DNA from: Candidatus Gastranaerophilales bacterium
GTDB taxonomy: Bacteria; Cyanobacteriota; Vampirovibrionia; Gastranaerophilales; Gastranaerophilaceae
Direction: 5' to 3'
Assembly: GCA_944323535.1 (NCBI GenBank)
Contig: CALUSW010000013.1
Span: 1-34,362 of the forward strand
Length of the DNA stretch: 34,362 nucleotides
Below are positions 1 to 6,895 of the stretch, in pieces. Positions within the stretch are counted from its first letter, which is position 1. Each line of letters opens with the position of its first letter. Both the position numbers and the translations under genes were made by a program. The notes below the pieces were generated by a model. It did no database searches and had not been told where the DNA came from. It saw nothing but the letters and a program-made list of their open reading frames with translations.

Positions 1-1
1 A

Positions 2-364
2 ACAAAACGCTACGAGATTAAAGCAAACCCCGTCCCGACAACGGAAGAAAAACAAACACGGTTTAATAAAGAATTTTTTAATACTTCTTTAGGCTATATC
101 CGCCGCAAGGTAAATATGTCAACAGGCGAAACAAAGGACTTTTTATCGGACCTTCTGCCCGTAATATCCATTGGAATACAATCAGGACAGACCATACCTG
201 TTATTACGTATTCACTGCCGGATTTCACGCAGGACTTAACGACGGAATATCTTGAAACCTTGCAGACGGTGAAGAACGTAACCTCTGAATTTGTACAGGA
301 ATGCTTCCTGCAGCTGTCAAACGATTTTCTTCCGGCATCGCAGCTGAGTGCGGATTTAGAGTAG
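2..364 (+). CDS. Partial phage-like protein, C-terminal 120 residues
   Basis: The reading frame is open from the left edge and ends with TAG at 362-364; the start lies outside the window. About 120 residues are visible. There is no signal peptide or membrane segment and no motif I can assign. The C-terminal half is acidic and rich in Leu, Thr and Ser, and includes the stretch GIQSGQTIPVITY. I call it phage-like only because the next three genes downstream have phage character (DUF1353, a TM plus coiled-coil lysis-type protein). An internal ATG at 116 exists but the frame continues well upstream of it with coding-like composition, so 116 is unlikely to be the start. GC is visibly higher here than in the housekeeping genes further right, consistent with acquired DNA. 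Function unknown. Confidence 0.55.
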   Translation, partial: TKRYEIKANPVPTTEEKQTRFNKEFFNTSLGYIRRKVNMSTGETKDFLSDLLPVISIGIQSGQTIPVITYSLPDFTQDLTTEYLETLQTVKNVTSEFVQECFLQLSNDFLPASQLSADLE

Positions 365-712
365 GCTGACTGAACGAAGTGAGGGAATGCCGAAGTAATG
401 AGGGCAAAAGTGAACAACAGACTAAAAGCCGAAGTGAGAAACTTGCCCGAATGGAACTAAATCCAGGGCGCGGATTAAAAATTAATAGCCGGCAGCAAAA
501 TTTTTCTTTTCTCCTCCGGTGTTTTCTACTCCGTGAAAACAATGGAGTCGAAAATTCAAAATTTTGTCTGACAGGTAAATCCGCAGTTCAGCTCAACAGG
601 GTAGTTTATTAATGTCACCCTGAACTTGTTTCAGGGTCTTACCGGTGAGAAATGAAATCTTTCAACCGGGCAAATTACCATAATTCCATAATAAGAAAAG
701 GAGTAAAACAAA
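365..712. other. Gene-poor stretch at phage remnant
   Basis: This 348-nt gap holds no convincing gene. Short open frames on both strands lack a Shine-Dalgarno sequence and give Arg/Ser-rich translations. It contains purine-rich, GAAGTGAG-like strings around 375-440 and the palindromic repeat at 614-645 described separately. A good Shine-Dalgarno (AGGAG, about 700-705) for the following gene lies at its right end. Confidence 0.5.
614..645 (+). repeat. REP-like palindromic repeat, copy 1
   Basis: The core is an 8-bp perfect stem, ACCCTGAA (617-624) with TTCAGGGT (630-637), and a 5-nt loop CTTGT. The 32-nt unit recurs in inverted orientation at 13570-13601 with 28 of 32 positions identical. One stem pair changes from C:G (619:635) to T:A in the other copy, a compensatory change that supports a structured element. 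The stem is not followed by a T-run, so it is not a standard terminator. Palindromes built around CTGAACTTGTTTCAG are, to my knowledge, dispersed in many bacterial genomes. Confidence 0.7.
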
Positions 713-937
713 ATGAAAAAACTACTGTTAATAATACTTTTAACCATATCGCTCACGCAGGCGGTATGCTTTGCAGCGGAAGAAACACAAAAAGCCGAGC
801 AGAAAACAGACGATAATATAGCTGCAATATCAGTTCAAAAACAGCCGTTGAACGAAAACTCAAAACAAAAGATAACAAAAAATATAGCTTGCATTATCAT
901 TCAAGTTAACGGAAAAGTAAAAGACAATGAAAAATAA
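713..937 (+). CDS. Small exported protein of phage remnant
   Basis: A 74-residue protein with a clear signal peptide: KK at the N-terminus, a hydrophobic core at residues 4-18 and a likely cleavage after the CFAA segment near residue 22. The mature part is short, polar and Lys/Gln/Glu-rich, with one short hydrophobic patch (ACIIIQVNG). The ATG is preceded by AGGAG at good spacing. Its end overlaps the DUF1353 gene by 11 nt, so the two are probably translated together. Small exported proteins next to lysis-type genes can be spanin-like, but no lipobox cysteine or other spanin feature is clear, so I do not assign a function. Confidence 0.6.
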   Translation: MKKLLLIILLTISLTQAVCFAAEETQKAEQKTDDNIAAISVQKQPLNENSKQKITKNIACIIIQVNGKVKDNEK

Positions 938-1418
938 AGAACAAATAGTTGATATCTCTTTTTCCTCCGTCCCCGATGTGAGGGTAAGAGTTATAAAACC
1001 TTCTGATACAAAAGCTGTTATTGAGAATAAAAAGAAGTATCCCTTTGAACTTCACAGTTCTATTGATATTAAAGTATTAACGACAAAAAGAGAATTTGAA
1101 TTTACAATCTTTAACGGCTACACGTGGAACGGTGCGGATATTCCCCGTCTTTTCTGGCGGTCGATAGGCTCAAGAACCGATAACGAATTTTTAATCGCTT
1201 CAATGCTGCATGATTATTTGCTTGAATTTAAAGTATATATGTTAAATCAGGTACTTGAAAACTCAATATCGGTAAAAGAATACAGGCGCCTAACCTCATT
1301 GATATTCAGACATATTCTAAAAGAACAGGGAACAAATACAATTAAAGCAAACATTATGAGCTGGGCTGTTCAGGTGTTTCAAATGACAATCAACGGGAGA
1401 GCATGGAAAAATGTTTGA
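927..1418 (+). CDS. DUF1353 family phage protein
   Basis: A 163-residue protein whose centre matches the DUF1353 signature: a beta-rich start, then YTWNGADIPRLFW (the family's G-x-S/D-I-P segment) and, about 20 residues later, MLHDYLL (the family's HDxL motif). DUF1353 is common in tailed-phage genomes and its biochemical role is not established. The gene starts 11 nt inside the upstream signal-peptide gene; the Shine-Dalgarno is weak (GGAAAAG), which suggests translational coupling. Length is within the usual 100-170 range. Together with the next gene it marks the late or lysis end of a prophage or phage remnant. Confidence 0.75.
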   Translation: MKNKEQIVDISFSSVPDVRVRVIKPSDTKAVIENKKKYPFELHSSIDIKVLTTKREFEFTIFNGYTWNGADIPRLFWRSIGSRTDNEFLIASMLHDYLLEFKVYMLNQVLENSISVKEYRRLTSLIFRHILKEQGTNTIKANIMSWAVQVFQMTINGRAWKNV

Positions 1419-1441
1419 AGATAAGGGAAATCGGAAGAAAA

Positions 1442-1669
1442 ATGTTGACAAGCTATGAACTTTTATTTTGTGTTTTTGTTCAAATATTGACAGCCGGCAT
1501 ATGTATAGGCGTATACAAAAGTACTGTAGCATTTATGCAGCAGGAAATAGCCGAACTTAAACAGGATATGAGAAAATATAATAACGTACTCGAACGTCTT
1601 ATACACGTTGAAGACAGTGTTCAAAGTGCACATAAAAGAATTGATACAATTGAAGAGATCAGATATTAG
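1442..1669 (+). CDS. Phage one-TM coiled-coil protein (holin/XhlA-like)
   Basis: A 75-residue protein with one membrane segment near the N-terminus (about residues 5-25, LLFCVFVQILTAGICIGVY) followed by a coiled coil to the C-terminus containing KYNNVLERL and a SAHKRID motif. Small phage proteins with an N-terminal TM and a Glu/Lys-rich coiled coil often sit in lysis cassettes or act like XhlA; this is inference from layout. I chose the ATG at 1442 (GGAAG upstream at 1433-1437) because it places the TM at the N-terminus as in similar phage proteins. An in-frame ATG at 1403 (GGGAG three nt upstream) would overlap the DUF1353 gene by 16 nt and add 13 basic residues. It is the last gene before a strong terminator. 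Confidence 0.6.
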   Translation: MLTSYELLFCVFVQILTAGICIGVYKSTVAFMQQEIAELKQDMRKYNNVLERLIHVEDSVQSAHKRIDTIEEIRY

Positions 1670-1680
1670 AAAAATATTTT

Positions 1681-1710
1681 AAAAAGGAGGCTTTAATAAG
1701 CCTCCTTTTT
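1681..1710. terminator. Bidirectional intrinsic terminator
   Basis: A perfect 13-bp stem, 1681-1693 with 1698-1710, and a 4-nt loop TAAT. The arms run A5-GGAGGCTT and AAGCCTCC-T5, so there is a U-tract in both directions. It separates the phage-like genes (plus) from the end of lysC (minus); the lysC stop codon begins at the very end of the stem. Confidence 0.92.
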
Positions 1711-2969
1711 TAGACATCCGGAAGATCGCCTTTTACTATGGCCATTTCATTTGTTTCCAGATTGAATTCTTTGCATAAAGCTTTTATAGCTTCTTTTGAT
1801 TTATCTTTATCAACAAGACAACTGATTTTTATTTCACTGGTAGAAATCATCTTAATGTTAATATCTTTTTCTGCCAGTGCTTTAAACATATCTGCGGCAA
1901 TGCCCGGTCTGTCAACCATTCCTGCCCCGACTATAGATACTTTGGCTATATCTTTATCAATTAAAATTTCACCATCTTTAACAGTATCTTTATCATCCTC
2001 TTTTAAAATTTTTATGGCTGAATCCAAATCATCGGCATCAACGGTAAATGCTATTGAGTTTTTTCCGTTGCTTGCAAGTGACTGGATAATCATATCAACA
2101 CTTATATTGTTTTTTGCTAAAGAACCGAATAGTTTTGCTGCAGTACCTGGAATATCAGGAAGATTTGCCAATAAAATTCTTACCTGAGATGTATCAGCGG
2201 CAACACCTGCAACAGGTTTATATATTTCCATATTTTCTACTCCTATAATTAAAGTGCCAAGGTTATTCAATTTAAAAGAACTGCGAACCCTTAAAGGAAC
2301 GCCGAATTGTTTTGCTGTTTCAACCGAACGAGGATGCAATACGTTTGCACCCACTCTTGCAAGTTCGAGCATTTCTTCATAAGAGATAACATCTGTTTTT
2401 TGAATATTAGGTACAATTCTCGGGTCAGTTGCATAAACTCCTTCAACATCGGTATATATGTCGCATCTGTCAGCTTTAAGTGCCGCGGCTATTGCAACTG
2501 CAGAGGTATCAGAACCGCCTCTTCCTAATGTTGTTATTTCTCCTTCCGGAGTAACTCCCTGAAATCCTGCAACAACTATGATATTTCCTTCTTTTAAATA
2601 TTTTTTAAGTTTTTCTGTTTTTATATCAACAATTCTTGCTTTGGAATGTATATTTTCAGTTATAATTCCAACCTGCTGCCCGTTCATACTTACTGCTTTA
2701 TATCCGTTTGATTGAATAGCCATTGCCAGTAAAGCAATAGATACCTGTTCTCCTGTAGATAAAAGCATATCCATTTCTCTGGAATCTGGATTATTCGTTA
2801 CTTCTTTCGCAAGTTTTATAAGATAATCAGTTGTATGTCCCATTGCAGAAACAACTACTACAACATCATTTCCTTTTTCTTTTTCTCGTATAACGGCTTT
2901 AGCAACATTATGAATTTTTTGGGGATCCGCAACCGATGTTCCGCCGAATTTTTGTACAATTATTCCCAC
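1710..2969 (-). CDS. lysC: Aspartate kinase
   Basis: A 419-residue aspartokinase, which phosphorylates aspartate as the first step toward lysine, threonine, methionine and diaminopimelate. The amino-acid kinase domain spans about residues 1-245 with KFGGTSV at 7-13, an STGE loop, GFQG and GRGGSDT. Two ACT regulatory domains follow (about 262-335 and 343-410), so feedback inhibition by lysine and/or threonine is expected. Length is that of the ordinary class, not the longer four-ACT form seen in many cyanobacteria. The start is GTG (2967-2969), 5 nt after the stop of the TPR gene, with AAAGGA about 9 nt upstream lying inside the TPR gene's last codons. It is the last gene of the minus-strand operon and ends at a bidirectional terminator. 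Confidence 0.95.
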   Translation of the reverse strand: MGIIVQKFGGTSVADPQKIHNVAKAVIREKEKGNDVVVVVSAMGHTTDYLIKLAKEVTNNPDSREMDMLLSTGEQVSIALLAMAIQSNGYKAVSMNGQQVGIITENIHSKARIVDIKTEKLKKYLKEGNIIVVAGFQGVTPEGEITTLGRGGSDTSAVAIAAALKADRCDIYTDVEGVYATDPRIVPNIQKTDVISYEEMLELARVGANVLHPRSVETAKQFGVPLRVRSSFKLNNLGTLIIGVENMEIYKPVAGVAADTSQVRILLANLPDIPGTAAKLFGSLAKNNISVDMIIQSLASNGKNSIAFTVDADDLDSAIKILKEDDKDTVKDGEILIDKDIAKVSIVGAGMVDRPGIAADMFKALAEKDINIKMISTSEIKISCLVDKDKSKEAIKALCKEFNLETNEMAIVKGDLPDV

Positions 2970-2974
2970 TTCTG

Positions 2975-4681
2975 CTATCCTTTATTAATGTTTAGTGTTT
3001 TACTAATATATGCGTTAATTCCTTTTTTGTCAAAATCTTCAACATCAATTTCATTTAATTTATTTAAATAGAAATTAAGCATGTTCTCATTATAGTTTGA
3101 GGGAGCCTGTTCTACAAGTATTTTGTATGCAAGATAAGATAAATATAAAATTAAAGGTGTATTTTTTTCAGTTTCATTAAAAGAGTGAATAATATTTAAA
3201 GCTTCTTGCGGTTTGTTTAAATTAATTAATGCATGTAATTTTATAAGTTTTGCATCTTGATTTTCCGGATATTCCGAAAGAAGCATATCTGTTTTTTCTA
3301 TTGCATCTGAATATAAGCCTGATTTAAATCCGGTAAGTGCATATACAAGCAAAACTTTTTCAGATTTTCGATTTAATTGATAAGCATTTCTTATTTTTCT
3401 CATTGCTTCTTTTGTATTACCGACAGTAAGCAAATTAACAGTATAATTAATCAAAGCTTCCAAATGGTTAGGATAATATTCTACCGTTTTGTCATAGTAA
3501 TACAGACTTTTTTTAAATTTTCCGAGTTTATAATAGCAATTTGCAACATAGAAATATAAATAAGCTTTTTGCGAAGATATTTCTATTGCATTCAAAAATA
3601 TTTGAATTGCTTTCTCATATACTTTTTCTTCATATAATATTATTCCAAGGTCTGCAATGGCCTGAGTATTTTTAGAATCAATGCTTATTGCTCTTTCAAA
3701 TAACTCTTTTGCTTTATCATAATTTTTTTCTTTGTAAAAGCATACACCGAGCCGGTATAGAGCAATTGAGGAGTTATTATTTTTTTCGAGTGCTTTATTT
3801 AGCTTTTCTTTTGCTTCTTCAATTCTAGAAAGTCTGAGGAGTGTAATTCCCCAGGAAAGAAAAAATTCAAAATCATCGATGTTTTTTTCGTTGCCTTTTT
3901 CAAGAATCTTTACAGCTTCGTCTGTTTTATTCATTGAAATGTAATTTTGCGCCAGTAATATGTATATTGAAGGATTTTCCGAATCGTCCTCCAATGCCCT
4001 TCTTGCATATTCCAAAACCGCATTATAATTCTTTTCTTTTTTATAGCAAAGTGCAAGATAATAATTTAAATTTTTATAATCAGGTTTTAGTTTTTCAAGG
4101 TTTTTAAATTCAAAAAATGCTTCTGAAATTTGATTTGTTTCAAATAGCATAACACCGAGTAAAAAAGAAGCATGGGTATTCATAGGGTTTAACTGTTTTG
4201 CTTTTTTGAACATTTCTATTGCTTTATGCTTTTTTTGCTGTTTTGCATAAAAAATTCCGTAATTAAGATATATTTCGGAATCTGAAGGTGTGAGTTTAAG
4301 TGCTTTTTTTAATGAGTCTTCAGCTTCTTCAAACCTGTCAACAGCGATATAAACGCACCCTAAAATAAGATATGCATATGCATTTTGAGAATCTCTTCTT
4401 ATTGCTTCTTTGAGAGTATATTCAGCTTTTTCATAGTTTTTTATTTTTGCATAAATAACACCTAAACTTATGCATGGTTTAGGATTCTGTCCTGACATTA
4501 ACACTGCGGTTTCAAGTTTTTCTATGGCGGTATTAAAATCTTTTATGTTGGCAAAATACATTCCCCAGTTTGTATATGCCAGAGAAGGCATTTCTATATT
4601 ATTTGTAATTTTCAGATATTGTGATGTATATTCATCAAATTGCTGGATTTTTTTTAATATCTGCTTAAAAAATTGAATCAT
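2975..4681 (-). CDS. Tetratricopeptide repeat protein
   Basis: A 568-residue protein made almost entirely of TPR units: about a dozen tandem 34-residue helical pairs with the usual spacing of small residues (A/G at 8, Y/F at 11, A at 20, A at 27, P at 32), for example units ending LNPMNTHA and AISIDSKNTQA. No signal peptide, membrane segment or catalytic domain is apparent, so it is probably a cytoplasmic scaffold. Its ATG overlaps the upstream phosphatase stop as ATGA (4678-4681), and lysC follows after 5 nt, so the three genes form one transcript. Such proteins bind partners; the partner cannot be told from sequence. It could serve envelope glycan assembly, given the KdsC-family neighbour, but that is only context. 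Confidence 0.85.
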   Translation of the reverse strand: MIQFFKQILKKIQQFDEYTSQYLKITNNIEMPSLAYTNWGMYFANIKDFNTAIEKLETAVLMSGQNPKPCISLGVIYAKIKNYEKAEYTLKEAIRRDSQNAYAYLILGCVYIAVDRFEEAEDSLKKALKLTPSDSEIYLNYGIFYAKQQKKHKAIEMFKKAKQLNPMNTHASFLLGVMLFETNQISEAFFEFKNLEKLKPDYKNLNYYLALCYKKEKNYNAVLEYARRALEDDSENPSIYILLAQNYISMNKTDEAVKILEKGNEKNIDDFEFFLSWGITLLRLSRIEEAKEKLNKALEKNNNSSIALYRLGVCFYKEKNYDKAKELFERAISIDSKNTQAIADLGIILYEEKVYEKAIQIFLNAIEISSQKAYLYFYVANCYYKLGKFKKSLYYYDKTVEYYPNHLEALINYTVNLLTVGNTKEAMRKIRNAYQLNRKSEKVLLVYALTGFKSGLYSDAIEKTDMLLSEYPENQDAKLIKLHALINLNKPQEALNIIHSFNETEKNTPLILYLSYLAYKILVEQAPSNYNENMLNFYLNKLNEIDVEDFDKKGINAYISKTLNINKG

Positions 4682-5160
4682 AATACTAAATCCGTAATTT
4701 CGCGAAGAACTCCGCTGCCGCCTGCTGCAGCTGCAATATATATTCCTTTTATTTCTTTTACCGCATTATGGGCGTTTTGTACCGTTACAGGATATTTTAC
4801 ATATTTGAGACAATCAATATCATTAATATCATCTCCCAAATAAATTGTATTTCCCGGTTCTAATTTATATTTATCTAAGAGATGTTTCAGTATTTGAATT
4901 TTGTTTCTTTCATTTTGAAAAGTATCTATAGCGGGAAATTTTTCTTTTAATATATCAATGGCGGCAGATTTTTCACCAGACAAAATTGCAAATTTTATAT
5001 TTTTTTTGAGAATTATTGATATTGCCATTATGTCTTTGTAATCTATTTGTTTTGCTGTTCTTCCGTCGGAAAATACGGTTAGTTTTCCATCAGTGAAAAT
5101 ACCGTCAAAGTCACTTACAATAATTTTGATGTTTTTTTTCGGAAAAATAATCTTTTTCAT
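4678..5160 (-). CDS. KdsC-family HAD phosphatase
   Basis: A HAD-superfamily phosphatase of the small, cap-less KdsC/YrbI type. Visible are motif I DFDGIFTDG (nucleophile Asp and acid Asp), motif II SGE, a motif III lysine region and motif IV GDDINDIDCL, then the family's C-terminal AGGSGVLREITD. KdsC hydrolyses KDO 8-phosphate to KDO for lipopolysaccharide; relatives act on other sugar-acid phosphates or follow NeuA-type cytidylyltransferases, and no kdsA, kdsB or kdsD is in view, so the substrate is not settled. I chose the ATG at 5158-5160 (160 residues, close to family length); an in-frame GTG at 5176-5178 would add six residues, and neither has a clear Shine-Dalgarno. First gene of an operon with an extended -10 promoter just upstream; it overlaps the TPR gene by 4 nt. 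Confidence 0.8.
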   Translation of the reverse strand: MKKIIFPKKNIKIIVSDFDGIFTDGKLTVFSDGRTAKQIDYKDIMAISIILKKNIKFAILSGEKSAAIDILKEKFPAIDTFQNERNKIQILKHLLDKYKLEPGNTIYLGDDINDIDCLKYVKYPVTVQNAHNAVKEIKGIYIAAAAGGSGVLREITDLVL

Positions 5161-5201
5161 TATTAAATTTAAGCCCACAATTAAAATAACAGACCAGTGT
5201 T

Positions 5202-5210
5202 ATTATATCA
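5202..5210 (-). promoter_or_regulatory. Extended -10 promoter of phosphatase-TPR-lysC operon
   Basis: On the minus strand the sequence reads TGATATAAT, a perfect extended -10 (TGn plus TATAAT). No good -35 is found at 16-18 nt spacing. Transcription would start near 5195, leaving a leader of about 35 nt to the chosen ATG. Confidence 0.6.
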
Positions 5211-5450
5211 TAGTCGGTAAAAAATTTGTGATAAAAGAAAACGGTGCAGATTATTTTGTAAGTACGAATTTTAATTGCGGGATTATAATTTTAAGTAAAG
5301 TTACAGAAATATGAAAAAACGACTTGATTTAAAGTTATGCTTATGATTTGATTAAAAAGGATCCGGTAATTATCCTCTTTTAAGTTACGGATTCAACGGC
5401 TGCAAAAGCTATTTAATAGCAAGTGCATATTAAAATGGAGAATAAACCGC

Positions 5451-5798
5451 ATGGTTAAAATAAGATTAAAAAGAATGGGATATAAAAAAAATCCGGTATA
5501 CAGAATAGTTGTTTTAAATTCTACAACCAAAAGAGAAGCAGCTCCTATTCAGCAGCTTGGTTTTTATAATCCCAAAACAAAGGAAATGCAGTTAGATAAA
5601 CAATCTGCATTGGATTGGATAAAAAAAGGTGCTCAGCCTACTCAAACTGTTCAATTTCTTATTAACAACTGCAGTGATGAAGGTAAGTTAAATTATGTTA
5701 AGAAAGAAACAGTTAAATTGTCTAAGAAAGCACAGGCAAAATTAGAAGCAGAGAAGGCTGCTGCAGAATCGGCTAAAACTGAAGAAGTTTCAGCTTAA
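5451..5798 (+). CDS. rpsP: 30S ribosomal protein S16
   Basis: Ribosomal protein S16, which binds 16S rRNA and stabilises the small subunit during assembly. The hallmark N-terminus MVKIRLKRMG, YRIVV, LGFYNP and DWIKKGAQPT are all present in the first 65 residues. At 115 residues it is longer than the usual 80-90: residues about 80-115 form a Lys/Ala/Glu-rich tail, a common variable extension. The start is fixed by GGAG about 11 nt upstream. The gene stands alone: the usual partners (KH protein, rimM, trmD, rplS) do not follow, and an intrinsic terminator lies about 30 nt after the stop. The 5' leader (about 5330-5450) contains a weak hairpin, AGGAT/ATCCT at about 5356-5375, followed by a short T-run. 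Confidence 0.95.
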   Translation: MVKIRLKRMGYKKNPVYRIVVLNSTTKREAAPIQQLGFYNPKTKEMQLDKQSALDWIKKGAQPTQTVQFLINNCSDEGKLNYVKKETVKLSKKAQAKLEAEKAAAESAKTEEVSA

Positions 5799-5830
5799 TA
5801 GTTTTTTACAGGGAAAGAGAACACTTATTT

Positions 5831-5858
5831 ACCGCTTTAACAAAAGCGGTTTTTTTTT
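5831..5858 (+). terminator. Intrinsic terminator of rpsP
   Basis: An 8-bp perfect stem, ACCGCTTT (5831-5838) with AAAGCGGT (5843-5850), a 4-nt loop AACA and eight T residues. It ends the monocistronic rpsP transcript. Confidence 0.93.
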
Positions 5859-5859
5859 A

Positions 5860-5868
5860 TGTTAAAAT
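5860..5868 (+). promoter_or_regulatory. Extended -10 promoter of mntP
   Basis: TGTTAAAAT fits an extended -10 (TGn plus TAAAAT) directly behind the rpsP terminator T-run. No -35 is visible. The predicted leader is only about 16 nt and carries AAAGGA (5880-5885) five nt before the ATG, so there is no room for a manganese riboswitch. Confidence 0.45.
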
Positions 5869-5890
5869 TATCCGGTAATAAAGGATTTAT

Positions 5891-6436
5891 ATGAGTAATA
5901 CGGAAATAATAATACTTGCATTTGCTCTTGCATTGGACGCATTTATTGTGAGTTTTTCATATGGATTGATTATTTATAATTCCAGGCTTAAAAATTCACT
6001 GCTTTTATCAGTTTTTTTTGGTTTTTTTCAATTTTTAATGCCGGTTATCGGCTGGCATTTGACGGGATTTGTTTATTCCGTTTTGGAATTGTATGCTAAA
6101 TGGGTAGTTTTTTGCGTTTTTATTTTTCTCGGAACCAAATTTTTAATAAGTGCTTTTAAAAATCATAATGAAGAAAACAATATAAATTGTATTTCTTTAT
6201 TGTGTTTGTTGTGGCTGGCATTTGTAACAAGTATAGATGCTTTAGGTGCAGGAATTTCAATCAGATTTACAGGTATATCAATAATAAAACCGGCTGTTAT
6301 AATTGGAATAATTACTTTTATATTATCATTCTTTGGTTTTTGGATTGCTAATATATTTAAACGACTGCCGGTAAAATATCTGGAAATAATAGCTGCATTG
6401 TTATTAGTGTATCTGGCATTCAAAGCGGTAATATAA
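5891..6436 (+). CDS. mntP: MntP-family manganese efflux protein
   Basis: A 181-residue integral membrane protein with six hydrophobic segments in two threefold halves, as in MntP (DUF204). The family's two acidic signatures are visible: ALALDAFIVSFSYG near residue 12-25 (usually DAFAVS) and FVTSIDALGAGIS near 111-123 (usually TSIDAL). MntP exports Mn2+ from the cytoplasm and protects against manganese excess. Length is typical. The ATG is set by AAAGGA five nt upstream. It appears monocistronic, between the rpsP terminator and two tRNA genes; no yybP-ykoY riboswitch precedes it, so control may be transcriptional or absent. Exact metal specificity is inferred from the family. Confidence 0.85.
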   Translation: MSNTEIIILAFALALDAFIVSFSYGLIIYNSRLKNSLLLSVFFGFFQFLMPVIGWHLTGFVYSVLELYAKWVVFCVFIFLGTKFLISAFKNHNEENNINCISLLCLLWLAFVTSIDALGAGISIRFTGISIIKPAVIIGIITFILSFFGFWIANIFKRLPVKYLEIIAALLLVYLAFKAVI

Positions 6437-6529
6437 TATATTTGTGTATATAAAAAACTTTTAAATATGTATTGCGAAATAAAAACTTTTCATGTAGTAT
6501 ATATTTTGAAGCGAAAACTTCTTATAATT

Positions 6530-6602
6530 GCGGAAGTAGCTCAGTTGGTAGAGCATCTGCCTTCCAAGCAGAATGTCGCGGGTCCGAGTCCCGTCTTCCG
6601 CT
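6530..6602 (+). tRNA. tRNA-Gly (anticodon TCC)
   Basis: Full cloverleaf: acceptor GCGGAAG pairs with CTTCCGC (6595-6601), discriminator T at 6602, D-arm GCTC/GAGC, anticodon stem TCTGC/GCAGA with loop CTTCCAA giving anticodon TCC, and T-arm GCGGG/CCCGT. CCA is not encoded. tRNA-Cys follows after 17 nt, so the two are probably cotranscribed. Confidence 0.97.
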
Positions 6603-6619
6603 ATTTTTTAGGGTTGTGC

Positions 6620-6691
6620 GGCGGCATGGCCAAGTGGTAAGGCAGAAGCCTGCAAAGCTTTTATCCCCCAGTTCGAATCTGGGTGCCGCCT
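6620..6691 (+). tRNA. tRNA-Cys (anticodon GCA)
   Basis: Acceptor GGCGGCA pairs with TGCCGCC (6684-6690), discriminator T at 6691. D-arm GCC/GGC, anticodon stem GAAGC/GCTTT with loop CTGCAAA giving anticodon GCA, T-arm CCCAG/CTGGG with loop TTCGAAT. CCA is not encoded. Confidence 0.96.
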
Positions 6692-6779
6692 TTTGTTATA
6701 AATTTTAAATTGTAAATTCTTCGACAAGTAAAAATTCATGCATATGATTGACGTAAAATTAGGTAAAACCGCTTAAACT

Positions 6780-6858
6780 TGTTATAATTATTGTATGAAT
6801 GTTAACAAAAAAATTTTTTTGAAATAAATTTGCCCATTTTGGTTAATACGTGTAGAAT
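6780..6858 (+). promoter_or_regulatory. Tandem promoters of pilus/secretion operon
   Basis: Two candidates. The upstream one is an extended -10, TGTTATAAT at 6780-6788, without a clear -35. The downstream one has TTGCCC (6830-6835), a 17-nt spacer and TAGAAT (6853-6858), placing the start near 6865 and leaving a leader of about 30 nt. Either could drive the operon beginning at 6896. Confidence 0.5.
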
Positions 6859-6895
6859 ATAAAAAGAAGCTTATTCGTAATAAAGAGTGAGAGAT

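Noticed and set aside
379-612. Plus-strand open frame of 77 codons in the left gap
   Set aside because: No Shine-Dalgarno and no recognisable protein pattern; it runs toward the palindromic repeat.
614-645. The palindrome as a transcription terminator
   Set aside because: The stem is stable but is followed by CTTACCGG, not a T-run; its recurrence elsewhere fits a repeat element better.
1738-2187. 149-codon open frame antisense to lysC
   Set aside because: Low-complexity hydrophobic translation opposite the ACT domains of a clear aspartate kinase; a reverse-frame artefact.
5093-5314. Plus-strand open frame covering the phosphatase promoter
   Set aside because: It starts inside the opposite-strand phosphatase gene and has no ribosome-binding site; the region is better explained by the divergent promoter.
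5859-5890. yybP-ykoY manganese riboswitch before mntP
   Set aside because: Only about 30 nt separate the rpsP terminator from the mntP ATG, far too short for that riboswitch.
6523-6528. TATAAT directly before tRNA-Gly as its -10
   Set aside because: It ends 2 nt before the mature tRNA end, so transcription would start inside the gene. TTGCGA (6472) with TAGTAT (6495) is a possible but weak alternative.
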